Shown piece by piece: positions 41,535-55,320 of a DNA stretch of 64,000 bases. The DNA comes from Anarhynchus alexandrinus. Lineage: Eukaryota > Chordata > Aves > Charadriiformes > Charadriidae. Both the position numbers and the translations under genes were made by a program. The stretch's first letter is position 1; the number at the start of each line of letters is the position of its first letter. The notes under the pieces were generated by a model. That model was not told the DNA's origin. It did no database searches and was given only the letters and a program-made list of their open reading frames with translations. Location: contig VUYV01000054.1 in the NCBI GenBank assembly GCA_008711295.1, positions 2,540,595-2,604,594 of the forward strand. Direction: 5' to 3'.

Positions 41535-44500
41535 TCAACACCACACTTTAAACCGCGCTGTGTTAGTCCCCGTGTAAAAAGGAGGTGGAAAGCGCATTGA
41601 CCCCAAGCATTTATTTCCGAGCTCAACCGCGTAAGACTTGTACTAGCTCTCTCAGGCTACCCCATGCCTCAGCTTCTTTATCTCTAAAAAGAAACAAAAA
41701 AGTAAAAAATGCATCTCCCCATTCCTGACAACCCTAGAAACCTTTTCTGACCATAAAGAATCACGAACCCCCATTCTCTCGTCTTCAAATTTCCAAAGAC
41801 TGCCCCTACTGGGACATAACACAGCCCCCTGGGGTGAGCACGAGTCTTGCACCAGCTCTTACTGACTGTGAGAAGGTGTGCCTGTCTCTGAGTAAGGAAA
41901 GTGCAAGGAAACGGCTATTACTCTTGGGTTTGACTACAGCCAAGGTAATGTCATTCTCTATATGTAGCTCCACTTGGCTTAAATGAGGACTGCATTCTCT
42001 TATCCTCCCCGCATCCAGCCCGAGAGGCGTCAATTCCGGCAGAGATGGGGAGCTGTGAACAAAGAGGTATCAGACAGTGGAAATGAAGCATGACTGATAT
42101 GGGCCTGAAGAGACGAGTACAACAGCCAGTTTCACTTGTATGCTTGCGAGCCAAGGACACGGAAATACAGTCAGACAGACATGGATAGCATTGCAATTGG
42201 GAAGCAAAATCCCAGGAGGAGAGAGACTGAGCGTAAGCACATTGGATACTGTTGACTGAAGAACAGTGCACTCTCCAGCACCCCCCTTGCCCTACCCAGG
42301 CCAGCGAGGTGGTGAGCAACAAACTGTGCATCCTGTAAGAGCGCATATTGGTTTATGCCTGGTCTGTATTTACGCCAGCAATAAATCAGTACATCCATAC
42401 ATCTGGAGTCCCACTTATCACTACCGCCTGTGCCTATGGTCACTGGAGCAACATCAGTGTTGAGATAACTACGAAATGGGTTTTCTCCACAAATACCTGC
42501 TCTCCACCACCTTTCCTTTTTCCAGTGCTGTTGCACATGCCAATGTAGCAGCAGCAATGAAGCTATCAATACATGGGCGCTTGCAGGTACTGGCAAGCAG
42601 TGAGCAGCAGCTCCAGGGACCTGAATGCTGTGTATTAGGAGAAGCTGGAGGCTATGCCATTGGTTTTGCTTCTACCCTACCTGTACCAAAGTATGTTCAC
42701 TTATCACACCAGTCACAGCACAGCAAACACTTCTGTTACGGTGGGAAGCCACACCGAAGGAAGCAGAGAGCAAGGCACCAGCCTGCAGGAGGGGGAGGCT
42801 GCTGCTGCCTCCGTAAAACAGCCCCATTCAGGCTGCAGGACTGGTACGCCGTCACCTTGCGCTCGTCCCTCTTCAAGTGCTCCAGTACGTGTGGTGTCCC
42901 ACCAAAACCATGAAGGCTTCTCATGCTCCTGCAGCCCCAGCCTTCAACGCTCCCAAGCACACTGGGCAGAGCCCCAGGTGGGCAATGTCAGCGTGGTCCC
43001 ACCGTCTAACGTCGAAGAACAGTAGTTACATCTGGGAGGATCTGAGCCAATATTCATCAGCAGGCGTTAAAATATATTGACCATTATTTCTATAAAATTG
43101 CATGTGCTAGTGAATTATATTTTAAGTTAATCACTGCGCACCTTGTCCCAGACGACAGGCTCACCACTGAGAGTCCAAGGGCTTGACCTGCTATATACAG
43201 TTGCAGAATATCCCCTCGACAGTTATTCCTCTCACCATATACAAATATGACAGCTCCCCTCATCCTCCTGTTCTCGAGGGGGTATGTAAGGCACAGGGAG
43301 AAGCTGACAAGGAAATTAAAGTCTACGGTTGTTGTCCTCACCACCTGTTTGTGTTGCTTTTCACAGCCCATCTGGTAACAGTTACTGCACCTGAACGCCT
43401 TTGGAGGAAGGCCCATCCATTTGGGAACAAAAGGACATTCCTCTTAAATTAAAGTTTTTTTTTCAAATTCCTGCAGGTTTACAGCTCCTCCGTCCCCATT
43501 CCTTCTCCAACAGCCTGACGATGCCCAGCAGACTCCTTTCCAGCCTGGGGATTCCTGGGTGCAAAAATACGCCCGTGGTTTTCTTGTATCTGAGAGGAAG
43601 CGTTTGGAGACCAATTTTTAACCGGCGCGTTGAATCGTAAAGCTGAGCTGGGAAGGGACTGGCAGAGGCAGGAATATGCAAGAAAAACAAACACACACGT
43701 AGGAATCCCGAGGCATTAAAACAAGGCTACAGGTGAATCTATCCTGCTCAGGTGGTGGGAAGCGAAGCGGTGAAGCAGTGGGATGGGATGTAACCACTGG
43801 TTGTGCAGAACACCATGCATGCACATCTACCTGCTGGGGGGTTTAGCGCTGCCACAGGGTCCGTGCCTTATAAAGAAGTGGAAAAGTCCTGCACATTCCT
43901 CTCTTGATTCATCATCAAAGCTTTTGCAAAAAGGGTCAGCGATTTCCCCCTGGCTCTACTGGTGAGCTTCGACGTAGTTGTGCTGCTGCGCACCACACAA
44001 CACAGCAAACAGCGAAGAACATGCCTCAGGGCACCATCGTCCCTCTGCAGAAACATTGCAAAACCAGCTGCTGTAGAGGCCAATGTCCACATGGGTGCCT
44101 GGCCTCCTTCTGAGTTAACCATTTGATGATATTTTCGAATCTAAACCCTGCCTACGTGGACTGGATGAACAAATCAATAAAAGCCTTTGGGACCCCTTGG
44201 GAATCCCCTCCAGGCCTTTGAAGCATCAGTTCCTGCCCAGAAGACAACACCCGGCTGGAGGGAGCACAAGCCCAAGGTTGTCTGGGCATCGCTTGGATCC
44301 TGCGTGACAGTTACACATGAGGAAGGCTGAGCACATCACTCTGGGGAGCAAGAAGGAGGGCCAAAGCCCGTAAAACACTGGAGAACAAGAATCCCTCCTG
44401 CCAAGCACGTTAATGCAATTTGCCTGGTTTCCTCCCGGCGTAAAGCAAGACACCAGTGATTCACAGCTCACCTCGTAATTACCGGACCCAAAAATAGCAG

Positions 44501-47500
44501 GGCCAAGAAACGGAAAGTCGCAGGCAGTGGCCGTGTTGCAGTGACTCATGGTCAGGTCACCATTGGCTACCACACCTCCAGCATCGGCTGGCACGCAGCA
44601 GGGATGTGAGTCACCCCCTTTTTCCAGGACGTAGCTGGATGGAGGTGGCGCGACAGCGAAGCACAGCCTGTGACAGGGGGGTTTGGGATTTTGAGATCTC
44701 CTTTCACTGCATCTCTGGAACAGCACAACACAGCTAGATCCAAATGTCTACAGGAGTTACTTGAGTAGCAGGAAAAAAAAGAATAATAGCCGTATTAGCC
44801 CAGAGCACCGCTGGGTTGATCACTCTTTGCGTTTTGCCATGCAGACACGCCATATGTTGATTACAAACTGCTAACGAGGGATTGCAGACACCTAAACCCC
44901 AGGTGGCTGCAAATGTCACCTTGCTCACAGCAGTCACCAGCTGCCTTCAACATGTCACCAGGGTATTTATTTTTTTTTCTGCCATTATTTCTTTATCAGG
45001 AAACAACGCTGAACACTGAAAAATGGTATTCCTAAGCAGTGTTGACAGCAGTAGTGACTGGAGTCAGCAGAAACGGAGAGAAGAGGAAAACAGCTCTAAA
45101 GCTTTTTAGATGGGTCAGAAGCCTTTCATCAACATTCTTTTAATCAGAAATATTTTATTACGAGCAGCGTTCTCAAAAGCTGAGCTGCTTGCAAACACGT
45201 CCCCCAGAGAGATCGAAATGCACGTTCTCGTCTCAGGAACCCAACGCTGGAAAATCTGGGAATTTCATTTCAAAATCCCAACCTTTCATGTTGGGCTGGG
45301 GGATTTTGTTTCCTGTTTCCACATTTGTGTTCTCCTGTGCTATTTCTATATTCACCCATGACATGCAAATCTTGGTGTCATCCACAAACACACGCACTTC
45401 TAGGATGCACCAAAGCATTTTTAATTGCTCCTAAATGATACCGTATGAAATGTCCTACGCTTTTTTCCCTTGCTCATCATGTCTCCTCTTGCAACAAGGC
45501 AGATCCGTACTTGAAGACGCTCTAATCTATGCGCCTTATTGCACAGCGGCCGTCCTACTGTCTGTGACTATCACTGCGGTACCACCAGACGGCTCCTGTT
45601 GGGGATGCCACACTGAAAATACAGTGCATTATAAAGCAAAACAGAGTTGAGAATGAAATGCCTACATACAAGTTACAAGATCAGTATTTTTTCCACCAAT
45701 ACTTGCAACCGCAACATATTTTGGATTTCCAGTTTGCAGGAATGCTTGTGCATACTTGCTTTCATTCCAGGTCAGAACAAAAACTAATTTCCAGATGGGA
45801 TTTACATTGTGTGGGCAGTTTTAAAAAATTTTGACCAGTTCTATTAAGTCCAGAACCAGCTATTATAGTACTTTAATTGGATCTGAATTGAAAGTAAACA
45901 ATTTGATTTAATTAACTGAGGGACAGAGACATTTAACCACAGTATCACATACGGTAAGGCAGGAAAGATTTGTCACATCAGTTATATAAACTGTAAACTG
46001 AGAAAGGATTCCAGGAAGAAAATAAGGAATCACACTATAATCACAGCCTTCAAAATAAGAAGTTACCACCAAAGTTTGAACACAGATTAAAGAAAAAGCA
46101 AGACAAATTATTTCACAGGGAAAAAAAAATAAACTAGAAACTAAAAACCTAGCAACTAAAAACTCTTTTAAACTAAAAAAAAAAAATAAAATCCTGCTAG
46201 TCAAAAAAAGAGAAAGTTTTATTCAGAGTGGTGGAGAAAGAAAGGAAAACAGAGAATAGAAGGGAAAGGAAGTTTTTTTATTTGTTTTAAAGTTAAAATT
46301 TAAGACGCTTGAGTAGAAATATTTCCGCGGGTCCCCCCTGGCTCCGGACAGACTCCTCTCCCCAACATCAGCCGTCCAGGCAGTTACAGCCCTTTGCAGG
46401 CTCATGTTCGTGTTATTCACGCTCTGCTTTGCTTTCGATTCATTACATCCCTCCAAAATATTGCAACTCTTTTAAGTGCAGGACAGCTTTCTCAACTTAT
46501 ATCATAAAAAAACCCCACCTAAGCCAAAATCCAAACCCAGAAGGTTTAATCAAAGCTAAAAAAAGGTGCCAGGATGGGGAATGGGAAGCAGAGATGGGGA
46601 TGTACAAAATCCACCTGATGACAAAGCCCTGCCCCGACCGATTTGAGTTGGGTCTCAAGTGATTTTCTACTCGTGCGGGATGCTGGAGTCAAGGCAGCGT
46701 GCCGCAGGAAGCGGGGCTGCCTGTGGACAGCGGGTCTCACCACCATCGCTCACGCAAAGACGAGATTGCACCCCATCTAAAACAGCCAACAAACACCAGT
46801 AGTGCTCGGCGCCGAGCCCGGCCAGAGCAAGGTTCACCCTAAACGAGACAATCTGAACCTGAAAAGCCACTTTCCAGCCTGAAAACATCACTTTGGCCAA
46901 AAACGGGGAAAAGCCTCCCACCTCTATTTTCCCTCAGCTTGTTTTCCATGTCTTTGACCAGGCTGGACGCTCAGGTCCATCGCTGGTTTTGCAGCTTCCC
47001 TTCCCAAGCATCGCCTGGAAGGACCCCGCTCCTCCGGGCAGCAGGAGCTCATCGCCCAGCAGCATCCGTCGCCTTCGCAGAATGTGAGCAGGGACAGAAG
47101 AGGGGCAAGAGGACCCTCACGGATAAGATCTTGTGCTCAGAGCTGCCTGAAGTATCTTTCTAAAAGCTACCAGGAGAGAACGAACTCTGGTTTATACGTA
47201 TTTCCGTCCATGAAAAGTATTTTCAAATGGAAATAAGGTTTAACGTCAGGGTACGCAAATGCTACACGGAGAAGCTGTAATTACCTTACACCAGACATCA
47301 CAAACGTAGGCAATGAGGAAGATGACACTTAAAAGAGATCTAAATAAGTTGAGGTAGGAGGGATGCCTATTAAATAATGTACTGAAGCTCGCCCTGACGA
47401 GCAGCGATAACAGCAGGTTTGTATTTGTGATTTCAGGTCAGACTACGAAGATTTTTGAACTATCATTTTTCTCCCATTACACAACACCGGCTGAGCTTTT

Positions 47501-50500
47501 TTCTAACCTTTGCTGTTTATTTGTTTGTTGTTTTTTTTTCTGCGCCATCTGTGCACAAGACCTCAAATTATTTCAATTATACAGAAAATTCAAGTATCTG
47601 AAGTTCCAGTCTTGTCAAGATCACTAGGAACACAGAAAAAAATAGAAGAAAACGGAGAAACAGATGCTGTATTTCTTTTAAAAGCATTCACTTTTGATTG
47701 TCTTGTAAACTAATCAGGTTCAATTTTTGCACATAAAAAATAAGTTATTTTGTGCATGAGCATGAAACTTCAGAAAGGCGACACTGAATTTTTCATACAA
47801 AAACTGAGTTTTAATATTAAATGGAAAAGTGTGTGTATTTTCAGCATTACCCGCGGGACTACGGCAGTTCCTCTCCGAAGTGTCTGCAATGTGGAACCTA
47901 TCAGGATAATTTTTAGCTGACCGCATACAAACAATTACATATCATTACAGAGCTGTGAATAGCTTTTGCATGGATAGCGTGCCTACGGTCTCCCGTTGCA
48001 CTCGGCTCTGCCTGCCATACTAGGGGAACTCACTGAGGTCCTGTATAACCACGGCTTCACCAGAACCGACGGTGAAACTCTCGTTGTCCTTCACCAGGAC
48101 AAATGTTCAAGCAGAGGGACCTCCCGCCTGCGCCATGGCCCAAAGCAACATTTCCAGGTGGGTTTCAAGGCACAGCACCAGCCGGTGACCCTTGCCAACC
48201 AGGATCAAGGTCTTGGGGTTGCTGCCTTCTGGTTGGAGGGCCTGTAGACACCTCTGAGCTCCTGAAGACCAGTTTCTAGCATGCAAAGAGTCGTCACCCA
48301 GACTTACCAGGCATTGCAGGGACCCGAGTGCAGAGGCACCCACCGTGCTCTACTCTGCACTTTTGCGGGTCTGCAGAGCTGGGGATCAGGTCCCCCTGCA
48401 AGCCCAACCTGCTCTGTGACCCAGAAACCCTGTCTGTGTGACCCACAGAAAGGGCAGTATTAGCTCCTTCCTAGCAGCTAAGAGCTCTATCCTACGGCAA
48501 ATGTAAGACGAGACTACTTTTCAGGGGGTTTCAGCTCTGGTGCTCTGCTTCTCATCTAATGGGAACCTGCAGAACACATGGGCAGTTACAGCAGCTAAGA
48601 TGTATGTCTTCCCTAACCACGTCAACGTTCCCGCTTGCTGGAGTTGACAGAAGAAATGATGTTCTAAAAAAAAAAAGTAATCATGATCCAATGGAAATCC
48701 AGAGAGCCTCCCTGGAAAGACATGACGTTAAGTGTTAATTACTAGGAGAACAATGTTGGTGGGGGCAAAAGTATACATCCTTCTCCAGAAATTGGTACAA
48801 AGCCATTGAAAGTCCCCCTAGATCCCACAGACCAGTCTGAGTTCTGCTGTAACAGCTCTGCTTTTATATTCGCTAGGGTTTTCCTTCTGGGCATCCTATA
48901 GCTCATAAGGCACATGGCTTAGTCCCGCTCTTCTAACAAGTCTTTCCGCCGGGTCTTGGGGTCAGAGTGTTCCCATAATACAATAAGCGCTGTATGGATC
49001 TCATAAGCTCCAAGGCACAGTATGTTATGTGTTTGGAATTCCTTGTATGCTTTTATACTTTGTTTTACATATTGTAATTTTTATATGCATTACCACATTG
49101 ATCCTTGGAAAATTAATTTAAAAAAAATATATAATCAAAAGCAAACACATATTTTAAAAGCCTGCCAGCGGCAAATCATGTTCTGTGAGACTGCACTTTG
49201 TAACTGACAAAGAGACCAAACCACCAGACCGTGGCGGCGGTCCAGCGGGGTGGATTTACCAGGCTCAGGAGGGGACAGGATCCAAGGGGGCTGTAGTCCC
49301 CCCCTCTCCAAGTCCCTTGTTAGGGTAGCCCGATGCCGCAGAAGCATTGGACCTGTGACAGAGGAGCAGAAATGCAATCGCACAGCTCCGCCAGCCAAAC
49401 CCCACCACCATACCCAAAGGCACCATATCCAAAACGGGTCTGTGCGTCCCAGCACAGCACTCAGCTGCAATGACGTCCAGCTGCTGGTGCCAGTATGACC
49501 ACCAGACCTTCCCTGGTGAGCTGGAGCACCTCAGCCTTCACAGCCCCTTCCTCGCTCTTGGTTAAGACCCGGGATCAGTGCGTTTGGCAGGGCTGAACAC
49601 ATGTGAAGTCACGGTTTTGCAAGGTCCGGGGTATGACTTCCAACGCCCACATCCTCTTCCCATCAGCTCCCCTTTCCATGCCATGTGTCCTGATGTTTCA
49701 TCTTAGGAACGGCATTCATGCAGCCAAGATCAAACTTCCTAACCTCCACCCTGCTCCATCGGTATTTTCTCATTTCCAAAGCCGCCTCTCTACGCTCTTG
49801 GCCCCCTCCCTGCCCTAGTTCATTCCAGATAATGTCTTTCTCCTCTCCAGCACCCCTTCTTGTCCTTTCTACAAAGTCTTGAAAAGCCAAGTTCTGTAAC
49901 ACTGCTCCTTTTAACTCCAACGTGCATGTGGTGTACATCCAAACTAGCACAACGGCTGACAGTATTCTTCTTAAGGGTCACCACTGCTCTGAGTTTGACC
50001 ATGTAATGAGAACTTCCCATGCAGAAGCAGACTGGTGCACGAGGAAAGCCAGGATCCATGTCCACCTGGATACCACCAGCTGCCTCAAAGACAGTGACAA
50101 CAAACCATCATGACAACTAGGCAAGGACAGGTTATTATTCTATTTTCCACACACATATCCCTCTGCAGCGAGCTGCATAGGGTTACACACTATACAAAAG
50201 GCACACAATATTATTTCCACCTGCTTCCCTGTTGGATTTACCTGGTGTCCCCTTTCTCTTTATGTGCAGAGGTGGCCCACAGACCTGTAGCTGGACATGA
50301 ATCACAAATAGGTGAGATCGGAAGNGGAGCACAACACAGACAATACCACGGTTGCTCCAGCCCTTTGGCGTGGTACACTTCAGTCTTTGCAAGGTCTCTC
50401 CATCCCTTAGAGTAGTCCCTGAGACCAAGGTAGATAGAAACCACTTTCACCCTCTTCTGATGGCCACAGATTCAGAAGGTTGAGCCTCCCTGTCAGTACT

Positions 50501-51879
50501 CATGTAGAAGGATGCATCATCCAGAAACCACGAAGTGGGGACCCTGCAGTCCCCCTTCCACTGCACACCCACTTGAACTCTGGGCAACACCGCTTTTATT
50601 AAATTCTTTCTTGTATTTAAAAGAAGTGGCAAAAAATTCTCATGAACTTCAGCTAGAAAAAATTTCTAATGGGAAAATTAGAGATATTTTTGCAAGAAGC
50701 AGTAAGTGTAAAAAAAAAAAAGAAGAAAAGAAAAAGGGGTTTGGCAAGACAGAAAAAGGCTGCTTTTGGGGGGATTTTTTTCAGTCCACATATACATTGC
50801 AGATGAACTACTTGGCATTTTGGGCCTTTCAATTGGCTCATTTCCAAATGGTGTGGCAGCCGCAAGAGTGTGCAAAGGTTACCCAGCAATCTTCTGCCCA
50901 CACCGGGAAAGACTGACTCAAGCTGACCGGCTTCATGAATGTCTGCGCTTGTTCAGGTCCCCGCGGAGGCCCACCGTGCTGCTGAGAAGTGCCATTATTA
51001 AACAGCCCCATCCCGACTGGATCTGGAAATTCACTTGGATGTGGTTTTTTCTGTATGTGGGACCCGCGCAAGCAGACAGACAACGACCGGTGGGATGCGC
51101 GCGCCAGCTGGCCCCACTGGTAGGCAGAAACACCGCTCTCAATGGATATTTCATCTGTTTATTGTTGAAATATCCATGACTGCAAACTGCATGGCACACG
51201 AACGACTGTGCTGGGACCACAGGGCGCCACAGGCTGGGAGAAGGGGAAGTGCAAACGACGGCGAGAATATCGAAACCAGCTCTCCAAAGGCTGTGCTCCC
51301 CTTTCACTAGCATCCAAGAACAAACGTGTTTCAACCAAATTGGACCACCACTGCCCCTACCAAGCAAATTGGACTGGAGCCGCTGCAGAGCTTCACTTAG
51401 AAATCCAGATTTTCACTGCTAATGCATTTTATGGGTCCCTCTTGATCACAACTGGAAAAACGATGGCATCTGAGATCCAGAAATAACAGAACTTGAGCCC
51501 GGCTGTCAGCATCCAGCCCACCTGCCTCTTCCAAGGGCTGAGCATCCTGACCGGGAGCGTGCTACTTGGGTGGGGGATAAAGGACCTTTACATCCCGCAT
51601 CACTATGGGAGGCAAAGGGATTAGAGCATGTAGGGCCATTTCAAAACAACTCTTTCTCCTTCCCAGGTCCATAGTGAAAACCTGCTCTTCTAAGGCCAGG
51701 GGACAGGGAGGAGGGACAAGGCTGCTGCTGGGCTCTGAGGCCTTTTTGCTGGACACAGGGATATTCAGCAAAACAGGAGGGCAGATGGGATGGACCACGG
51801 GCTCCAGCGTGCTCCGCACCCCGGCTCTGCGGGATGCGAAAGGAAATCAGGCTCAGATCCACCTCCATCCTTAGCCTCT

Positions 51880-52330
51880 TCTGGATGGCGAATGCATTTC
51901 ACATTAGCTAATAAATTGCTACATCTTATGTTTCTTAGCCTGCTGGAATGATGAATATTTTGGAATGTATTTTGAATGGTTCCCTGCCAGAGTTGAACAA
52001 TCATCTAGAGATTTTAAATCAAAAGGCTGAAAAATGGAAATCTCTGTATTTCCACAAAGTTCACTGCGGTTTGAAAAGCACAACTCCCAGCAGAGGAGGC
52101 AGAATAATGACTGTCAGAGCTCCTGCGAATTGGGGCAAACAAGGGGTATGTTGGAAACTACAATTGCTAATATGCAGTAATAATCTTTGCCTCCAGGTGA
52201 TGAATATATTACAGGATATCTGCTTATTGCTGCCCTTAATCTGACTGAAATGTCAGATGCTATAACCTGGAGGATTAGACAATTTAGGGGACCTGTACAG
52301 AGATATAGAATATCTCAGCCATAAAGCACC
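51880..52330. promoter_or_regulatory. Candidate conserved non-coding element in PRRX1 intron 1
   Basis: Long AT-rich unique sequence, rich in homeodomain- and POU-like cores (for example TTAGCTAATAAATTG and CAATTGCTAATATGCAG). It has no repeat signature and no coding frame. Regulatory role is inferred. Confidence 0.35.
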
Positions 52331-55020
52331 GCTTTTGGACTGGTGCAGGGCTAGCAGATGAATGCTGCTGTTCTAGCACAATTTAACAGAATTTAAGCCT
52401 TTTTAAAGGCTTTAGCTAATGAATCACATCCGTTGCCAGACTAGGTACATCCTCACCTAACAGAGGAGTATCTCAAAACCAGCAAAAGATTTGATGACTC
52501 ACCCGTGGTAGCACAGTTGGAGAAACATGACTATGCACCCATGGTGTGCCCCCTCTCCCTGCTCCAACCACTGCATCCCACCAGCTGCGGGAGCCCAAAT
52601 CAGTTCATGAAGACGACCGGTCACCATGTAATGAGGGCTGAGCAAGCTCAGCACAACCCCAAAGCTTGGACACAAAGTCTCCATCGATAAAGGAGACCAG
52701 TAAGTGGTCTTGTCTCATCAGAGCAGCCATAGATGGAGCAGGTCCAAGAAATAAGCTTCTCTCTCCCCCGTGGAGATGGGCTGTCTAGACACATTGGCAA
52801 AGCCACGCTGCCGAGTTTGCAGTGCTGCATCCTTCTTGTATACAGCCTGTCAAATACAGCAAATTCCTGTCCCCCGGTCTGTTAGCATGGGCATTTTTTC
52901 AAACTTCCTTGTGTCAGTCATGTCCAGAAACGTCAATTACATTTAATGAGAATTTTTAAAACAGATTTTTTTTTTTTCCCAAGGAAAACATTTCATAATT
53001 TTTTTGATCAACCCTCTGGCAAAATCGTTTGTTGGTTATTTCATTATGTCAATTTTTACTAACAATTAAAGTAAAAATAAAATAAGTTGAGGATAAAGTA
53101 TTTTTAAGTCAAGAATCACTGATATTTGAATATGAATTGCAATGAAAAACCTGGGGAAAAAAAAAGTTATTCAAATAATAAAAATCTATTGAACCACCTG
53201 GCACCTATGGGAGCCAGGTGCACTTCAAAATAAACCAGAAACAGGATGCGTTCACGTTACAATTGTGCCATTCATGCTGTTGAGTTTCACAGCACAGAGA
53301 AGAAATTAACAGAAGTAATTAAAACACTTTCAGTATACGGTATGAAGGTACACAGCAGCTATTTCATTTCAGTTGCATATGCAAATGCTAGCTGGTGTAT
53401 TTGTGAGTATTGCAGCCCACATTTCCTAGCCATCATCAGCGCTAACAGTGAGTCTCCACATTGATGCTGGCTCTGCTCTTAACCCTTTGCAGAAAAACTG
53501 TCATTTTTGATTCATGCATGAAGGCAGATGGACTTATTTCAGGTTAACAGGGCTCCATAGCAACGTTTAATGGCACCCCAACAGCTGATGCACACCACCA
53601 TGCCCCTGTGCTGAGGTTTCCCCACAGCTCCTGAAGCTCAAGCTCAGTCCCCTCTGGGTCAGCCACAGCCATGGCCGTGTGACTGTGGGTGAGCACTGAG
53701 TATCACCTGCACAGGGCCCCAGATTGCCCCGCTGCTGCAGTGCCGCAGCCCCCTCTGTCTCATCAACCTACCAAACCATCATCCCGGGGCCTGGATGTCT
53801 GGGTTGATTTAGACAGAAGTGGCCGTGGGATGGGCTTTCCACTCTGCTCCCCCAGTGGCATCCCTTGAGGGGACATCTGAAATCATCTCATCCCTCAAAA
53901 AGAAAGCTCAGCTGCTCCCGGCTGCTCACAGAAACTTTGAGAGCCTTTGACTTCACTTAGGAAATCTCCGCCAACCTCTTTGGTCACAGAAGTAAAATGC
54001 ATTAGTGAGTGTGCAGGTGACCCCCTGTCAGAGGTGGCTTCCTCCCTCCTCCTCCTCATGCAGCTCTCCATACATCTCCCAGAAAGGGGTACCAGGTATG
54101 GACACCGTGGCTCAGGCTCAAGGCCCTCTCCTGCCAGCCTCAGGTCCCAGCCATGCACTGGAAGTCCCGGCAGCAATGCCAATGGGGACTGGTGAGCAGT
54201 CGTGAGCAGCCAGACATGAAGTTCCTGGCCATGGGCCATGGGCCACTGCCAGTCCACATCCCTTGCAGGCACATCCCTCTGACCAGCCTCAGGCCACTCA
54301 CACCAGCTCTCCAGGCTCCCCCTTGGTCATAGAAATTGAATTCAAATGGAAAGACTGAGATCCCAGCATGGGAACCCAGTGTCCTAATACGCCAACAACT
54401 GTACCTACAGCTTGGTCAGAGCCTGGATTTTGAGATGGGTCAGTTGGGAATACCCTTCAACTTTGGGCATGAGGGTCAACTCCAGAGCGGTGCTGGGTGG
54501 ACCAAAACATCCCCTGTGCAGGTCCTGGAACATGCATATTGCTATGCAGAGACCATTGCTGTGCAACGTGGTGTAACAAAGATCAGAGCACCCAAAGAGC
54601 CACAAACCAGCTCGCAGAGAACTAAAGCAGAACGGTCTGGTCCAGAAATAGGTCCTCTTTTTCTTTCAAGCACAGCTCATTAAATGTTTGCTGGAAAAAC
54701 AGAAAAGCATTTTCCACAGAGAAGAGGACATCCAAGAAAAGCCCTTTCGGACATAAATTGGCAAGAGGCTCCCAAGCATTTATCTTCGGCATAGAATGTG
54801 CTCTGTCAGGAGGGCTGTAACTAACAATACGCTGAAAAACATGCCACAGACTTCCACTGTATTTTATTTGGCGCTAAGGGGTTATTCCTCAGCACAAAGT
54901 ATTTGCAACTGGCATCACTTAAACGAGAAATTACAACCTTCAAAAGACCTACTTAGCGTCAGCTGCAGAAAGTACGGAATTTGCCATCGGCTTCGATGAC
55001 AACAGATTATGCCCCATAAA

Positions 55021-55320
55021 ACGCTGCAAACACGCTCGGCTACAATGCCGGGCGCGAGCTGCCAGTTCAGCGGTGGGACTGGGGACCCGGCGCTTCCTGC
55101 CCCTTCTCGGGAAGCTGCCACTTGGTTTAGGACTGGTGACACCCCTCTCCCCGACCCTCCGGCTCACGTGCCTGCCAAGTTCAGCCACAGGGCTCGAGAC
55201 GCGGCACGCTGATTTCTACACGGGCTTTGCAGAGCCGACGGGCAGCCGGCAGAGCCGGGCTTGCGCTGGCTCTAGCCAGGCGGCAAAGAACCTCCGAGCC
55301 GCACAGCAGCATCTCGCTCC
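55021..55320. promoter_or_regulatory. CpG-enriched segment within PRRX1 intron 1
   Basis: About 27 CpGs in 300 bases by hand count, against CpG-poor flanks. It is weaker than the 13.5 kb island. No exon is recognised. Confidence 0.35.
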
